A DNA stretch of 7,661 nt, from contig JAEZMB010000072.1 in assembly GCA_023435825.1 (NCBI GenBank), positions 1-7,661 of the forward strand, written 5' to 3'. Position numbers and translations under genes: made by a program. The stretch's first letter is position 1; the number at the start of each line of letters is the position of its first letter. Positions 1 through 6,109 of this stretch are shown here, piece after piece. The notes beneath the pieces were generated by a model, which saw nothing but the letters and a program-made list of their open reading frames with translations, did no database searches and was not told where the DNA came from. Source of the stretch: Pseudomonadota bacterium (GTDB taxonomy: Bacteria > Desulfobacterota > Desulfovibrionia > Desulfovibrionales > Desulfovibrionaceae).

Positions 1-121
1 CCAGCCCCGACTGGTCGCGGGCGGCGGCCCGGCCCGAGGGGCCGGCCCCGACGATGCCGATGGACAGGCCGCTTGGCGGTGGCGGGTCGCCGCACTGGAA
101 ATTGAAGTTCATGGGTTGCAT
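1..121 (-). CDS. NAD(P)/FAD-dependent oxidoreductase, N-terminal fragment (runs off window)
   Basis: Reading leftward from an ATG at 121-119 gives 40 open codons to the window edge, with no stop. The translation has a short proline-rich lead (residues 11-16, GDPPPP) and then the dinucleotide-binding fingerprint IGIVGAGPSG at about residues 21-30, a GxGxxG loop after a hydrophobic strand. This is the usual start of flavoprotein oxidoreductases of the glutamate synthase small subunit / thioredoxin reductase-like class. A GGAG lies five bases upstream of the ATG, which favours this start; a second ATG three codons in (112-110) is possible. The gene is divergent from the DMT transporter gene, with a 118-bp gap. 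The fingerprint is direct evidence of a nucleotide-binding Rossmann fold. The exact enzyme cannot be told from 40 residues. The residues after the fingerprint (RAAARDQSGL) are less typical than the usual LAAA helix. Confidence 0.6.
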   Translation of the reverse strand, partial: MQPMNFNFQCGDPPPPSGLSIGIVGAGPSGRAAARDQSGL

Positions 122-239
122 GGCTGCTCCGGTTTTGGGGCAGCCTACCCCGGAAAATCGGCCGGGTAAACGCCGTAACGCATGACTTTTGCAAGTGATT
201 ATGCGAACAAGCTCCCCCCGAAGGGAAAGGAGCCTGGCC

Positions 240-1130
240 ATGACGCGAATCTATTGCAAGCTTGTCGGTTCGGCTGTGCTGTGGGGCGGCACCTGGGTGG
301 CCGGCCGGGTGCTGGCCACCTACATGGGACCGTTTTCGGCGGCGTTTTTGCGTTTCGCCCTGGCTTCGGTGTTTCTGTATTTCCTGACCGCCCGCATCGA
401 GGGGAAATTCCCCAGGCTGGCCCGGCGCGACCTGCCCTGGCTGCTGACCCTGGCCGCCACCGGCATCTTTGCCTACAACGCGCTGTTTTTCGCCGGGCTG
501 CGCACCGTGCCGGCCGGCCGGGCGGCGCTCATCGTGGCCTGCATCCCGTCGGTGGTGGCGCTATTCTCGGGCATTTTCTTCCGCGAGCGTTTCACGAAGC
601 TCAAGATCGCCGGCATCGCCACGTCGTTTGCCGGCGTGGGCTGCATTGTTTCCGGCGGCGACCCGGCGGCGCTGCTGGCCAAGGGGCTTTCCTCGGGCGA
701 TTTGTGCATCTTCGGCTGCGTGGCCGCCTGGGCCGCCTATACCCTGGCCGGCAAGAAGGCCATGGAGCGGGTGGGACCGTACAGCGCCGTGGCCTGGTCG
801 TGCATCCTGGGCGCGGCCATGCTGTTGCCGCCGGCCCTGGCCTCGGGCCTTGGCCGCGACATGGCGGCGGCGGGGCCTGTGGCCTGGGGCTGCGTGGCCT
901 TTTTCGGCATCCTGGCCACGGGCTACGGATTTTCCTGGTATTACGAGGGGGTCAAGGCCATCGGCCCGACCAAGGCCGGGGTGTTTATTAATCTCGTGCC
1001 GGTGGTGGCCGTGGTTCTCGGCCATGGGCTGCTGGACGAGCCGCTGTCCCCGGCCCTGGCCGTGGGCGGTGCGCTGGTGCTGGCCGGGGTGTGGCTCACC
1101 AACCGGCGGCAAACGACGGCCAAGCGATAA
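240..1130 (+). CDS. EamA-type drug/metabolite transporter (DMT superfamily)
   Basis: This encodes a 296-residue inner-membrane protein made almost wholly of hydrophobic helices. I count ten likely membrane segments, near residues 8-26, 33-50, 67-85, 93-112, 120-138, 152-170, 181-200, 214-233, 243-261 and 269-286. They form two five-helix halves, as in EamA (PF00892) tandem-repeat transporters. Typical family signatures are the early WGGTWVAGR, the FLRFALAS of helix 2, the ALxxVACIPSVVALFS helix, and the late VFINLVPVVAVVLGHGLLDEPLS. The length is normal for the family. The start at 240 is chosen because AAAGGAG (226-232) sits seven bases before it; the open frame extends to a TTG at 189, but that extension is charged and lacks a ribosome site. 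Substrate is unknown: members export amino acids, nucleotides or other small metabolites. No terminator is visible before the cyclase gene 84 bp downstream, so co-transcription is possible. Confidence 0.9.
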   Translation: MTRIYCKLVGSAVLWGGTWVAGRVLATYMGPFSAAFLRFALASVFLYFLTARIEGKFPRLARRDLPWLLTLAATGIFAYNALFFAGLRTVPAGRAALIVACIPSVVALFSGIFFRERFTKLKIAGIATSFAGVGCIVSGGDPAALLAKGLSSGDLCIFGCVAAWAAYTLAGKKAMERVGPYSAVAWSCILGAAMLLPPALASGLGRDMAAAGPVAWGCVAFFGILATGYGFSWYYEGVKAIGPTKAGVFINLVPVVAVVLGHGLLDEPLSPALAVGGALVLAGVWLTNRRQTTAKR

Positions 1131-1214
1131 GGAGCGACCGCCACACTTCACCTTGCTTTCCCCTCGCCAAGAAGCTAGTTTGCAGCATTCGCCTCTTGTC
1201 GCGGAGCCCCCTGC

Positions 1215-2132
1215 ATGGAATTGCCCACCGCCCCGGCAACGATCCTCATCGTTGACGACGCCCCTTCCAATCTGGCTGTTTTAACCGAAGCCCTGCGCAG
1301 CGAATACGAAGTGCGCATCGCCTCCAGCGGCGCCCAGGCATTGCGTCTGGTGGAAGAAAGCCCGCCGGACCTCATCCTGCTCGACATTCTCATGCCCGAC
1401 ATGGACGGGTACGAAGTCTGCCGCCGCTTCAAGGCCCGGGCGGCCACCCGCAACATTCCCATCATTTTTCTGACAGCCAAGGGCGACGTGGCCGACGAGA
1501 CGCTGGGACTGGCGCTGGGGGCCGTGGACTACATCATCAAGCCGGTGAGCGTGCCCATCGTCCAGGCCAGGGTGCGCACCCATGTGGAACTCAAGCGCCG
1601 TGGCGATCTGCTGGAAACGCTGTCCATGCGCGACGGCCTGACCGGCATCCCCAACCGCCGCCGCTTCAACGACTGCCTCAACCGGGCCTGGCGGCAGGCC
1701 ATGCGCGGGGCGACGCCCTTGAGCCTGCTCATGGCCGATATCGACTGTTTCAAAGCCTTCAACGACACCTACGGCCACATGGCCGGGGACGAATGCCTGA
1801 AGGCCGTGGCCGCCACCCTGGCCGGCGTGCTCAAGCGCCCGGGAGATCTGGCGGCGCGTTTTGGCGGTGAGGAATTTGTCGTCATCCTGGAAGAGACCGA
1901 TCTGGCCGGAGCCATGCATCTGGCCGAGTCCATGCGGCTGGCCGTGGCCGACCTGGGCCTTGCCCACAACGGCTCCTGTATCGCGGGGGTGGTGACCATC
2001 ACCCTGGGCGCGGCCTGCTGCGTGCCCAAGGCCGGGGGCAGCGCCGAGAACCTGCTGTGCCTGGCCGACCGCAAACTCTACGAAGCCAAGATGGCCGGCC
2101 GCAACCGGGTGCTTGGCACGCAGCTTGTCTAG
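1215..2132 (+). CDS. Response regulator with GGDEF diguanylate cyclase output domain
   Basis: This cytoplasmic 305-residue protein should make the second messenger c-di-GMP from two GTP when phosphorylated by a partner histidine kinase. Residues about 9-125 form a receiver domain: acidic pair D14/D15, phospho-acceptor D57 in LLDILMPDMDG, switch residue T87 and K109 followed by proline. A helix linker leads to the GGDEF domain (about 136-300), which begins with the usual RDGLTGIPNRR. Metal-binding aspartates lie in ADID (D175, D177), and the active-site loop is GGEEF (217-221), an active variant. RPGD at 208-211, five residues before GGEEF, matches the RxxD inhibitory site, so product feedback is predicted. 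The arrangement resembles PleD/WspR-type cyclases with one receiver. GCGGAG (1201-1206) precedes the ATG by eight bases. No kinase gene is in view. The TAG stop lies inside the inverted end of the adjacent element, so the last codons may have been altered by its insertion. Confidence 0.93.
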   Translation: MELPTAPATILIVDDAPSNLAVLTEALRSEYEVRIASSGAQALRLVEESPPDLILLDILMPDMDGYEVCRRFKARAATRNIPIIFLTAKGDVADETLGLALGAVDYIIKPVSVPIVQARVRTHVELKRRGDLLETLSMRDGLTGIPNRRRFNDCLNRAWRQAMRGATPLSLLMADIDCFKAFNDTYGHMAGDECLKAVAATLAGVLKRPGDLAARFGGEEFVVILEETDLAGAMHLAESMRLAVADLGLAHNGSCIAGVVTITLGAACCVPKAGGSAENLLCLADRKLYEAKMAGRNRVLGTQLV

Positions 2133-2235
2133 TGTCGCGTCCGCGAAAAGCGCCTATGGTGTTTTGTGGTCAACGAGCTAAAACCATTAATTTTCTTAAT
2201 AAATACTATCGCATTATTTAAGGGACTCGACACTA
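2130..2235. mobile_element. MITE-like element with inverted ends and TA borders
   Basis: The left end reads CTAGTGTCGCGTCC from 2129. The right end, read on the other strand from 2236, is CTAGTGTCGAGTCC, so 13 of 14 bases match. Each end carries a TA (2130-2131 and 2234-2235), as expected if TA is the duplicated target of an IS630/Tc1-mariner-type transposase. The 106-bp interior has no room for a gene, is strongly AT-rich unlike the flanks, and can fold: ATGGTgTTTT (2156-2165) pairs with AAAACCAT (2180-2187). This is what a non-autonomous miniature element looks like. The element supplies the stop codon of the cyclase gene. It could instead be a transcription-ending hairpin structure or a remnant of a longer insertion sequence. 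The family assignment is inferred from the ends alone. Confidence 0.5.
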
Positions 2236-2518
2236 GGCCGCGCTGATCAAGCGAGCCTTTGACGCTTTTCGGGCATTTTTTGCAATAATTAGCCATTAGT
2301 AGCAAAAAATAGCCTCGTGCCCTCCGGGGTCGCGCCCCTTAGCCAATACGCCCCAACTCTTCCAGAATATCCACGACTTGCTCCCGTTGACCACGAAACG
2401 CCTCAGGCGTGTATCGTGGCTGCGCCTGGCGCTATCGTTCCGGAAAAGCGTCCATGCCGTGTGAGCCGCGCCATGGAGCCAAACCTGGGGAAAACTGTAT
2501 CGCTTGGCGATCAAACGA
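2133..2518. other. Intergenic region between convergent genes: element, AT hairpin and stop-interrupted open stretch
   Basis: This is the space between the cyclase (plus) and the thaumatin-like gene (minus), whose 3' ends face each other. It holds the MITE-like element (to 2235), an AT-rich hairpin (2275-2310), and on the minus strand an open stretch of 30 codons (2431-2339). That stretch ends in TAA and is preceded by an in-frame TAG (2434-2432). The open stretch is in the same frame as the thaumatin-like gene, following its TGA stop by 28 further codons. Its reading (ending EQVVDILEELGRIG) looks helix-forming and gene-like, faintly like a winged-helix tail, but I do not recognise it. No T-run terminator with a GC stem is evident for either gene. 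Confidence 0.4.
2275..2310. repeat. AT-rich inverted repeat, possible bidirectional terminator
   Basis: ATTTTTTGC at 2275-2283 is perfectly complementary to GCAAAAAAT at 2302-2310, with an 18-base AT-rich loop. It sits between two converging genes, where a terminator is expected, and gives a run of T on either strand. The stem is mostly A-T, so it is weaker than a textbook terminator. It could alternatively be a relic end of a mobile sequence. Confidence 0.35.
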
Positions 2519-4081
2519 TCATTGCCCCCGAAGCAACAGCAGATCGACAGGGGATACGCTGGTTTGCGTCGCCGACTGCAAGCAGCTGCTCAGCGTCATT
2601 GTTCCATCAAAAGGACTCCATTGGCAATACTTCGCGACGCCATCTGGATAATTTGGGTCATTGCCGATAATGACATCCGTTATGAGCTTGAATTTCGTCG
2701 ACGCCGTCGGATCAGTGGTTATGCACTCAAACATTGAGTTATATGTTCCGCTGTTATCGACAACACAACGCGAAGACGAGGCATTGTACTTCCACTTGTT
2801 GCTTGTCGAGGTCGGATCGCCGCCGTTCGGACAGAGCGTCAGTGTGTAGCTTGCCAAATTCACGGTATTTGGGTTCGACCAACTGCACTGCTTGTTTCCG
2901 GCAGCGTCGTCATATTGCCAAGTATAGTTAGCGTAGCCAACTTCCTTGAGCCGCGTGACAAAATTCGTCGTAACAATGGAATACCGGTACGTGCCGACAG
3001 GTCCCTTGGAGCATTGTTTTCCGCGACAGCCCGGACCGGAGCAGGTGCAACTGGGATCAGGATCGCCGCATGTCGCTTGCCCGCACGTGTTGACGCAGCA
3101 GTAATAATCGTAGGTATTCGGCGTCCCCGGAGAGGCCGACCCCAACGCCTGCGTGTTCGCGGGGTTGCCAAACAAGGTCGAGGAAAACCACTTGCAGGGA
3201 CTGGCGCACGACTTGTTTATCGTGGTGACGCCGTCAGCCCCGAGGCCGGACGACAGGAGACTGATTCCTGCCGGATTATTGCTCAACACACTGTTTGTTG
3301 TCGCCGCGTACGTTACCGCATCGGCCGGCGTCATTGAAAATGTTTGCATGTTGCCCGTATTGTATCCATATTCCTTTGGGCAGCTCGCCAGATCGAGCAT
3401 GCTGGCATCCGCCGTCAACGTATTGCAAGTCACAGTATTGTTTGCAGTGACCGTAATAGTCATTGGCAGCGTGTAGCCGTTGACGGCAGAAACATCAAAG
3501 CTGTCAATCGGACCCATCAACCACCGGGGAGAATGGCCGTCCGACATATTGGCGTTGCACTGCGCATAGGGCGGGTTGTCCCCCTCGTGACCGTACAGCA
3601 TATATTTGCATCCAGCCGTGAATTCCGCCAAGGTATGCGTAAATATCCCCGGATCGCCGCTGATGTCGCAGGTTGCCGTCGGATCATTCCCCTGGCAGTT
3701 GTACGCGAAAAACATTCCTCCGCTGCAAGCGCCAGCATTGGGAATGCAAAAATTTTGCGTCGCGCCAGCCGCGATAACTGTCTTGTTGTACGAAACGCTG
3801 TAATAACTCACCGTATCGCTGCCAAACGCCTTCCCCCACTGCGAGGCGCAATCGCCTGCGTTGAAAAGCAGCACCACATCTTTGCCGCAATTATTGACCA
3901 CCGCAAACCGCTGCGAACCGGCAATAGTCGGCGAACCGGACTGATCCGTAATTGTGCAAGACGGCGGCTGGGCCAGCAAGACCGAGGGCACAGCCAGAAA
4001 CATGGCTAAAACGCAAACCGCCCCAAAAGCGATCCAACGATGCGTGCCGCATGAATTTTGACGAACGGCCTGAGTGTCCAT
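2519..4081 (-). CDS. Secreted cysteine-rich thaumatin-like protein with C-terminal extension
   Basis: The protein has 520 residues with a Sec signal peptide: charged start, hydrophobic core (about 17-36) and likely cleavage after A37 (VLLA/QPP). The thaumatin-like fold spans about 42-419. The sequence shows RFAVVNNCG (58-66), LAEFT (151-155), IDSFDVSAVNGYTLPM (192-207), LASCPKEY (231-238), YDYYCCVNTCG (324-334), the YANYTWQYDD segment (383-392) and YTLTLCP (412-418). All follow the order found in plant thaumatins and PR-5 proteins. The mature chain has 27 cysteines; plant members usually have 16. Extra material includes about 30 residues between E153 and D196, a cysteine cluster at 333-357, and a 100-residue tail (420-520). 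The acidic-cleft aspartate usual at position 201 is asparagine. AGAGG lies six bases before the ATG at 4081; an in-frame ATG at 4156 lacks these signs. Plant relatives bind or cut beta-glucans or inhibit enzymes; the role in bacteria is unknown. GC is much lower than in neighbouring genes, suggesting transfer. Confidence 0.85.
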   Translation of the reverse strand: MDTQAVRQNSCGTHRWIAFGAVCVLAMFLAVPSVLLAQPPSCTITDQSGSPTIAGSQRFAVVNNCGKDVVLLFNAGDCASQWGKAFGSDTVSYYSVSYNKTVIAAGATQNFCIPNAGACSGGMFFAYNCQGNDPTATCDISGDPGIFTHTLAEFTAGCKYMLYGHEGDNPPYAQCNANMSDGHSPRWLMGPIDSFDVSAVNGYTLPMTITVTANNTVTCNTLTADASMLDLASCPKEYGYNTGNMQTFSMTPADAVTYAATTNSVLSNNPAGISLLSSGLGADGVTTINKSCASPCKWFSSTLFGNPANTQALGSASPGTPNTYDYYCCVNTCGQATCGDPDPSCTCSGPGCRGKQCSKGPVGTYRYSIVTTNFVTRLKEVGYANYTWQYDDAAGNKQCSWSNPNTVNLASYTLTLCPNGGDPTSTSNKWKYNASSSRCVVDNSGTYNSMFECITTDPTASTKFKLITDVIIGNDPNYPDGVAKYCQWSPFDGTMTLSSCLQSATQTSVSPVDLLLLRGQ

Positions 4082-4116
4082 GCTTCGCCTCTCGTGCAAC
4101 ATCCTGTCACATTTTT

Positions 4117-4156
4117 TGATACTATCACTTATGCGGCATCGCCCCCATGGCGTCAA
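4117..4156 (-). promoter_or_regulatory. Candidate sigma-70-type promoter and palindrome upstream of the thaumatin-like gene
   Basis: On the minus strand, TTGACG (4156-4151) is followed after 17 bases by CATAAG (4133-4128), acceptable -35 and -10 boxes at ideal spacing. Transcription would start near 4121, leaving about 40 bases of leader before the ATG at 4081. The perfect odd palindrome TGATACTATCA (4117-4127) covers the predicted start point and could be an operator. These calls are by eye only. Confidence 0.4.
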
Positions 4157-4432
4157 CTATTGCCTGCGGCGTGGCGCATCCGCCGCGGCCCTGTTGCGCG
4201 CGATGCGCACAAACGCTTTCAAGACAAACCCTGCCGCCCGTTGCGACGTCATGGACTCCGAAACCGGGCCGACGACCCAGACGACGGCGACATCTGGCCC
4301 GCGCATGGCCGTTTGTGGCGATTGTTCACGAATGCCCCGGCGAGCAATCCCGGCGCGCCAGAAACCAAGCCTGCGGGGGCGACGCCAATCCGGGCCGGCC
4401 AAACCTGCCCGGGTCGGACGACGCGCCCGGCC

Positions 4433-4461
4433 TTGATCGACGGGGGCTTGTCTGTTACTTT
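4433..4461 (+). promoter_or_regulatory. Candidate promoter of the amino acid ABC operon
   Basis: TTGATC (4433-4438) is separated by 17 bases from TACTTT (4456-4461), and a TG one base upstream of the latter (4453-4454) gives an extended -10 arrangement. Start of transcription would be near 4468, with a leader of roughly 100 bases to the ATG at 4567. The T-rich patch here stands out against the GC-rich surroundings. The -10 match is weak, so this is a suggestion. Confidence 0.35.
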
Positions 4462-4566
4462 TTTCGCTTGCGAATTGCCGTTTCGCCAGTCGCGCCGGCC
4501 CGCCGGCGACGCCAGGATATGGCTTTTGTCACCCCGTCCGCCACCTTCAACCTCCGGGAGCGAACC

Positions 4567-5319
4567 ATGCGCAAACGTTTTGGCCTTCTTCTGGCCGCCC
4601 TGGCCGCCTTTGTCCTGTGCTTCGGCGGCCTGGCCCAGGCCGAGGAAAAAGTCTACGTCAACGGCATCGATTTCGGCTTTCCGCCCTTCGGCTTCGTCGA
4701 CAAGGCCGGCAATCCCACCGGGTTCGACGTCGAATCCCTGGACTGGATCGCCAAAAAGATGGGCTTTAAGGTCAAGCACCAGCCCATGGATTGGGACGGC
4801 ATCATCCCCGCCCTTTTGGCCAAAAAGATCGACATCATCGCTTCCGGCATGAGCGCCACCGCCGAACGCGCCCAGAAAGTCGATTTCTCCATCCCCTACT
4901 ACGAAGTCACCCAGGTCCTGGTCGTCGGCGACAAGGAAGCCACGCCCTTTGCCGACATCCTCAAGTCCGGCAAAAAGATCGGCGTCCAGCGCGGCACCGT
5001 CACCGCCAAGCTTCTCGAAGGCTTCGTCGGCCAGCCCGGCTACAAGTTCGAACTGGTGCCCTACGACTCCACCGACCTGTCCATGGAAGACGTGAAGATC
5101 GGCCGCATCGCCGGCTCCGGCATGGACAGCACCATCGCCGCCGAAGTCATGAAGGCCCCCGGCTTCAAGATCGCCGGCACCTTCGACGCCGCGCCCGAAA
5201 AGTACGGCTACGCCATGCGCAAGGAAGACAAGGAATTCCAGGCCAAGGTCAACGAGGGCCTCAAGCTCCTCATGGCCGACCCCTACTGGAAGGAACTCAA
5301 GGCCAAGTACGGCCTGTAG
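4567..5319 (+). CDS. Polar amino acid ABC transporter, periplasmic substrate-binding protein
   Basis: The 250-residue precursor captures an amino acid in the periplasm and delivers it to the permease pair downstream. A signal peptide is clear: MRKR, a hydrophobic core, and AQA/EE cleavage after A25. C18 is not in a proper lipobox, so it is probably a soluble periplasmic protein. The mature chain is a type-3 binding protein (PF00497): FGFPPFGFVDKAGNPTGFDVE (36-56) starts lobe 1, and SGMSATAERAQKVDFSIPYY (93-112) carries R101, which in the family binds the substrate carboxylate. GVQRGTV (139-145) opens lobe 2, and D187 in GSGMDST is the likely amino-group ligand. Length is typical. GGAG (4557-4560), six bases before the ATG, fixes the start. 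It is first in a four-gene cluster. Substrate within the polar/acidic/cystine range cannot be decided from sequence alone. Confidence 0.93.
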   Translation: MRKRFGLLLAALAAFVLCFGGLAQAEEKVYVNGIDFGFPPFGFVDKAGNPTGFDVESLDWIAKKMGFKVKHQPMDWDGIIPALLAKKIDIIASGMSATAERAQKVDFSIPYYEVTQVLVVGDKEATPFADILKSGKKIGVQRGTVTAKLLEGFVGQPGYKFELVPYDSTDLSMEDVKIGRIAGSGMDSTIAAEVMKAPGFKIAGTFDAAPEKYGYAMRKEDKEFQAKVNEGLKLLMADPYWKELKAKYGL

Positions 5320-5342
5320 CAAGCCCGCTTTCCCCCAACGTT

Positions 5343-5373
5343 CCCGGGCCGCGCGACCCGCGCGCGGCCCGGG
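5343..5373 (+). promoter_or_regulatory. Strong GC hairpin between binding-protein and permease genes
   Basis: CCCGGGCCGCGCG (5343-5355) pairs perfectly over 13 bp with CGCGCGGCCCGGG (5361-5373), leaving a five-base loop. No T-run follows, so it is not a standard intrinsic terminator. In many ABC operons a hairpin here protects the upstream message from 3' decay, so that binding protein is made in excess over the membrane subunits. That role is inferred from position. It begins 23 bases after the stop codon. Confidence 0.7.
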
Positions 5374-5394
5374 GCGCTCCCCCGGACGTATTTC

Positions 5395-6108
5395 ATGGAA
5401 GGATTTTATAGCGCCGCGCAGGCCAGCTGGGAGGCCATGCCCTACATTCTCGGCGGGCTGTGGTGGACGGCAGGGCTTATTCTCGGGGCCATGCTGGTGG
5501 GTTTCATCCTCGGCGTGCCACTGGCCGTGCTCCACGTCTATGGCCATCCGCTCACCCGCAAGGCCGTGGCCGGCTACGTCTGGCTCTTTCGCGGCGTGCC
5601 CATCCTGGTGCAGCTCTACCTCTTTTATTTCGGCATCATGGCCTACCTGAGCGAAATCCCGGCCCTGTCGTTTCTGCCGTTGTCCTCGGGATTCCTCTCG
5701 GCCGTCATCGTGCTGGGGCTGACCAGCGCCGCCTACCAATCGCAAATTTTCCGAGGAGCCATGGCCAGCCTGCCCGCCGGCCAGCTCAAGGCCGCCCGGG
5801 CCCTGGGCATGAGCGACGCCGTGGCCATCCGCTCCATCATCCTGCCCCAGGCCCTGCGCCTGGCCATCCCGGCCTGGTCCAACGAATACTCGATCCTGCT
5901 CAAGGACTCCGCCCTGGCCTTTACCATCGGCGTCCTGGAAGTCATGGCCCGCACCCGCTCCGTGGCCGCCACCACACACCAGCCGCTGCCGCTTTCCATC
6001 CTGGCCGGAGCGCTCTTTTTCTTCCTCACCTGGGCCGGCATCAAAATCCTCAAACGCCTCGAAGCCAAGGTGCGCATCCCCGGATACGCGCACCAGGGAA
6101 GCCTGTAG
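5395..6108 (+). CDS. Polar amino acid ABC transporter, permease subunit 1
   Basis: This 237-residue inner-membrane protein is one half of the transport channel, expected to pair with the second permease encoded at 6907-7599. It is a HisM/HisQ-type subunit (BPD_transp_1, PF00528). Membrane segments are visible near 20-42, 60-83, 100-117, 147-160 (short) and 201-218. RGVPILVQLYLFYFG (66-80) is a hallmark of polar amino acid permeases. The cytoplasmic EAA loop, which docks on the ATPase, is at about 133-152 (AARALGMSDAVAIRSIILPQ, with the conserved G). The ribosome site is weak (a GGA about nine bases before the ATG), which fits lower output than the binding protein. It starts 75 bp after the binding-protein gene, past the hairpin, and ends one base before the ATPase start codon. 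Confidence 0.92.
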   Translation: MEGFYSAAQASWEAMPYILGGLWWTAGLILGAMLVGFILGVPLAVLHVYGHPLTRKAVAGYVWLFRGVPILVQLYLFYFGIMAYLSEIPALSFLPLSSGFLSAVIVLGLTSAAYQSQIFRGAMASLPAGQLKAARALGMSDAVAIRSIILPQALRLAIPAWSNEYSILLKDSALAFTIGVLEVMARTRSVAATTHQPLPLSILAGALFFFLTWAGIKILKRLEAKVRIPGYAHQGSL

Positions 6109-6109
6109 C

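Larger units (their letters stand above)
4082..4566. other. Divergent intergenic region between thaumatin-like gene and ABC operon
   Basis: This stretch separates two divergently transcribed units. The left 60-70 bases are AT-rich and hold the thaumatin-like promoter candidate. From about 4140 the sequence returns to high GC. An inverted repeat, GCGCATC (4174-4180) with GATGCGC (4202-4208), lies just beyond. The rest, to about 4430, is open in several frames, but the translations are arginine- and proline-rich without recognisable motifs or ribosome sites. I see no supportable gene there. The open frame continuous with the binding-protein gene is discounted because that protein has a clear signal peptide starting at 4567. 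Confidence 0.5.

Noticed and set aside
561..1151. Minus-strand open frame opposite the DMT transporter gene
   Set aside because: It is a compositional shadow rich in G, H, R and Q with no recognisable domain, while the plus-strand reading is a clear ten-helix transporter.
1281..1967. Minus-strand open frame opposite the REC-GGDEF gene
   Set aside because: It is a shadow of a gene whose catalytic motifs are all intact on the plus strand.
2915..4009. Plus-strand open frames (2915-3337 and 3344-4009) opposite the thaumatin-like gene
   Set aside because: They are basic, motif-free translations, while the minus strand has a continuous 520-codon frame with a signal peptide and family motifs.
2519..4081. 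Diversity-generating retroelement target
   Set aside because: The cysteine-rich secreted protein raised the idea, but there is no reverse transcriptase gene and no template repeat matching the C-terminal region in the window.
4147..4566. In-frame upstream extension of the binding-protein gene (140 codons)
   Set aside because: The extension is arginine/proline-rich and would bury the signal peptide. The ATG at 4567 has a well-placed GGAG and is followed by a classic signal sequence.
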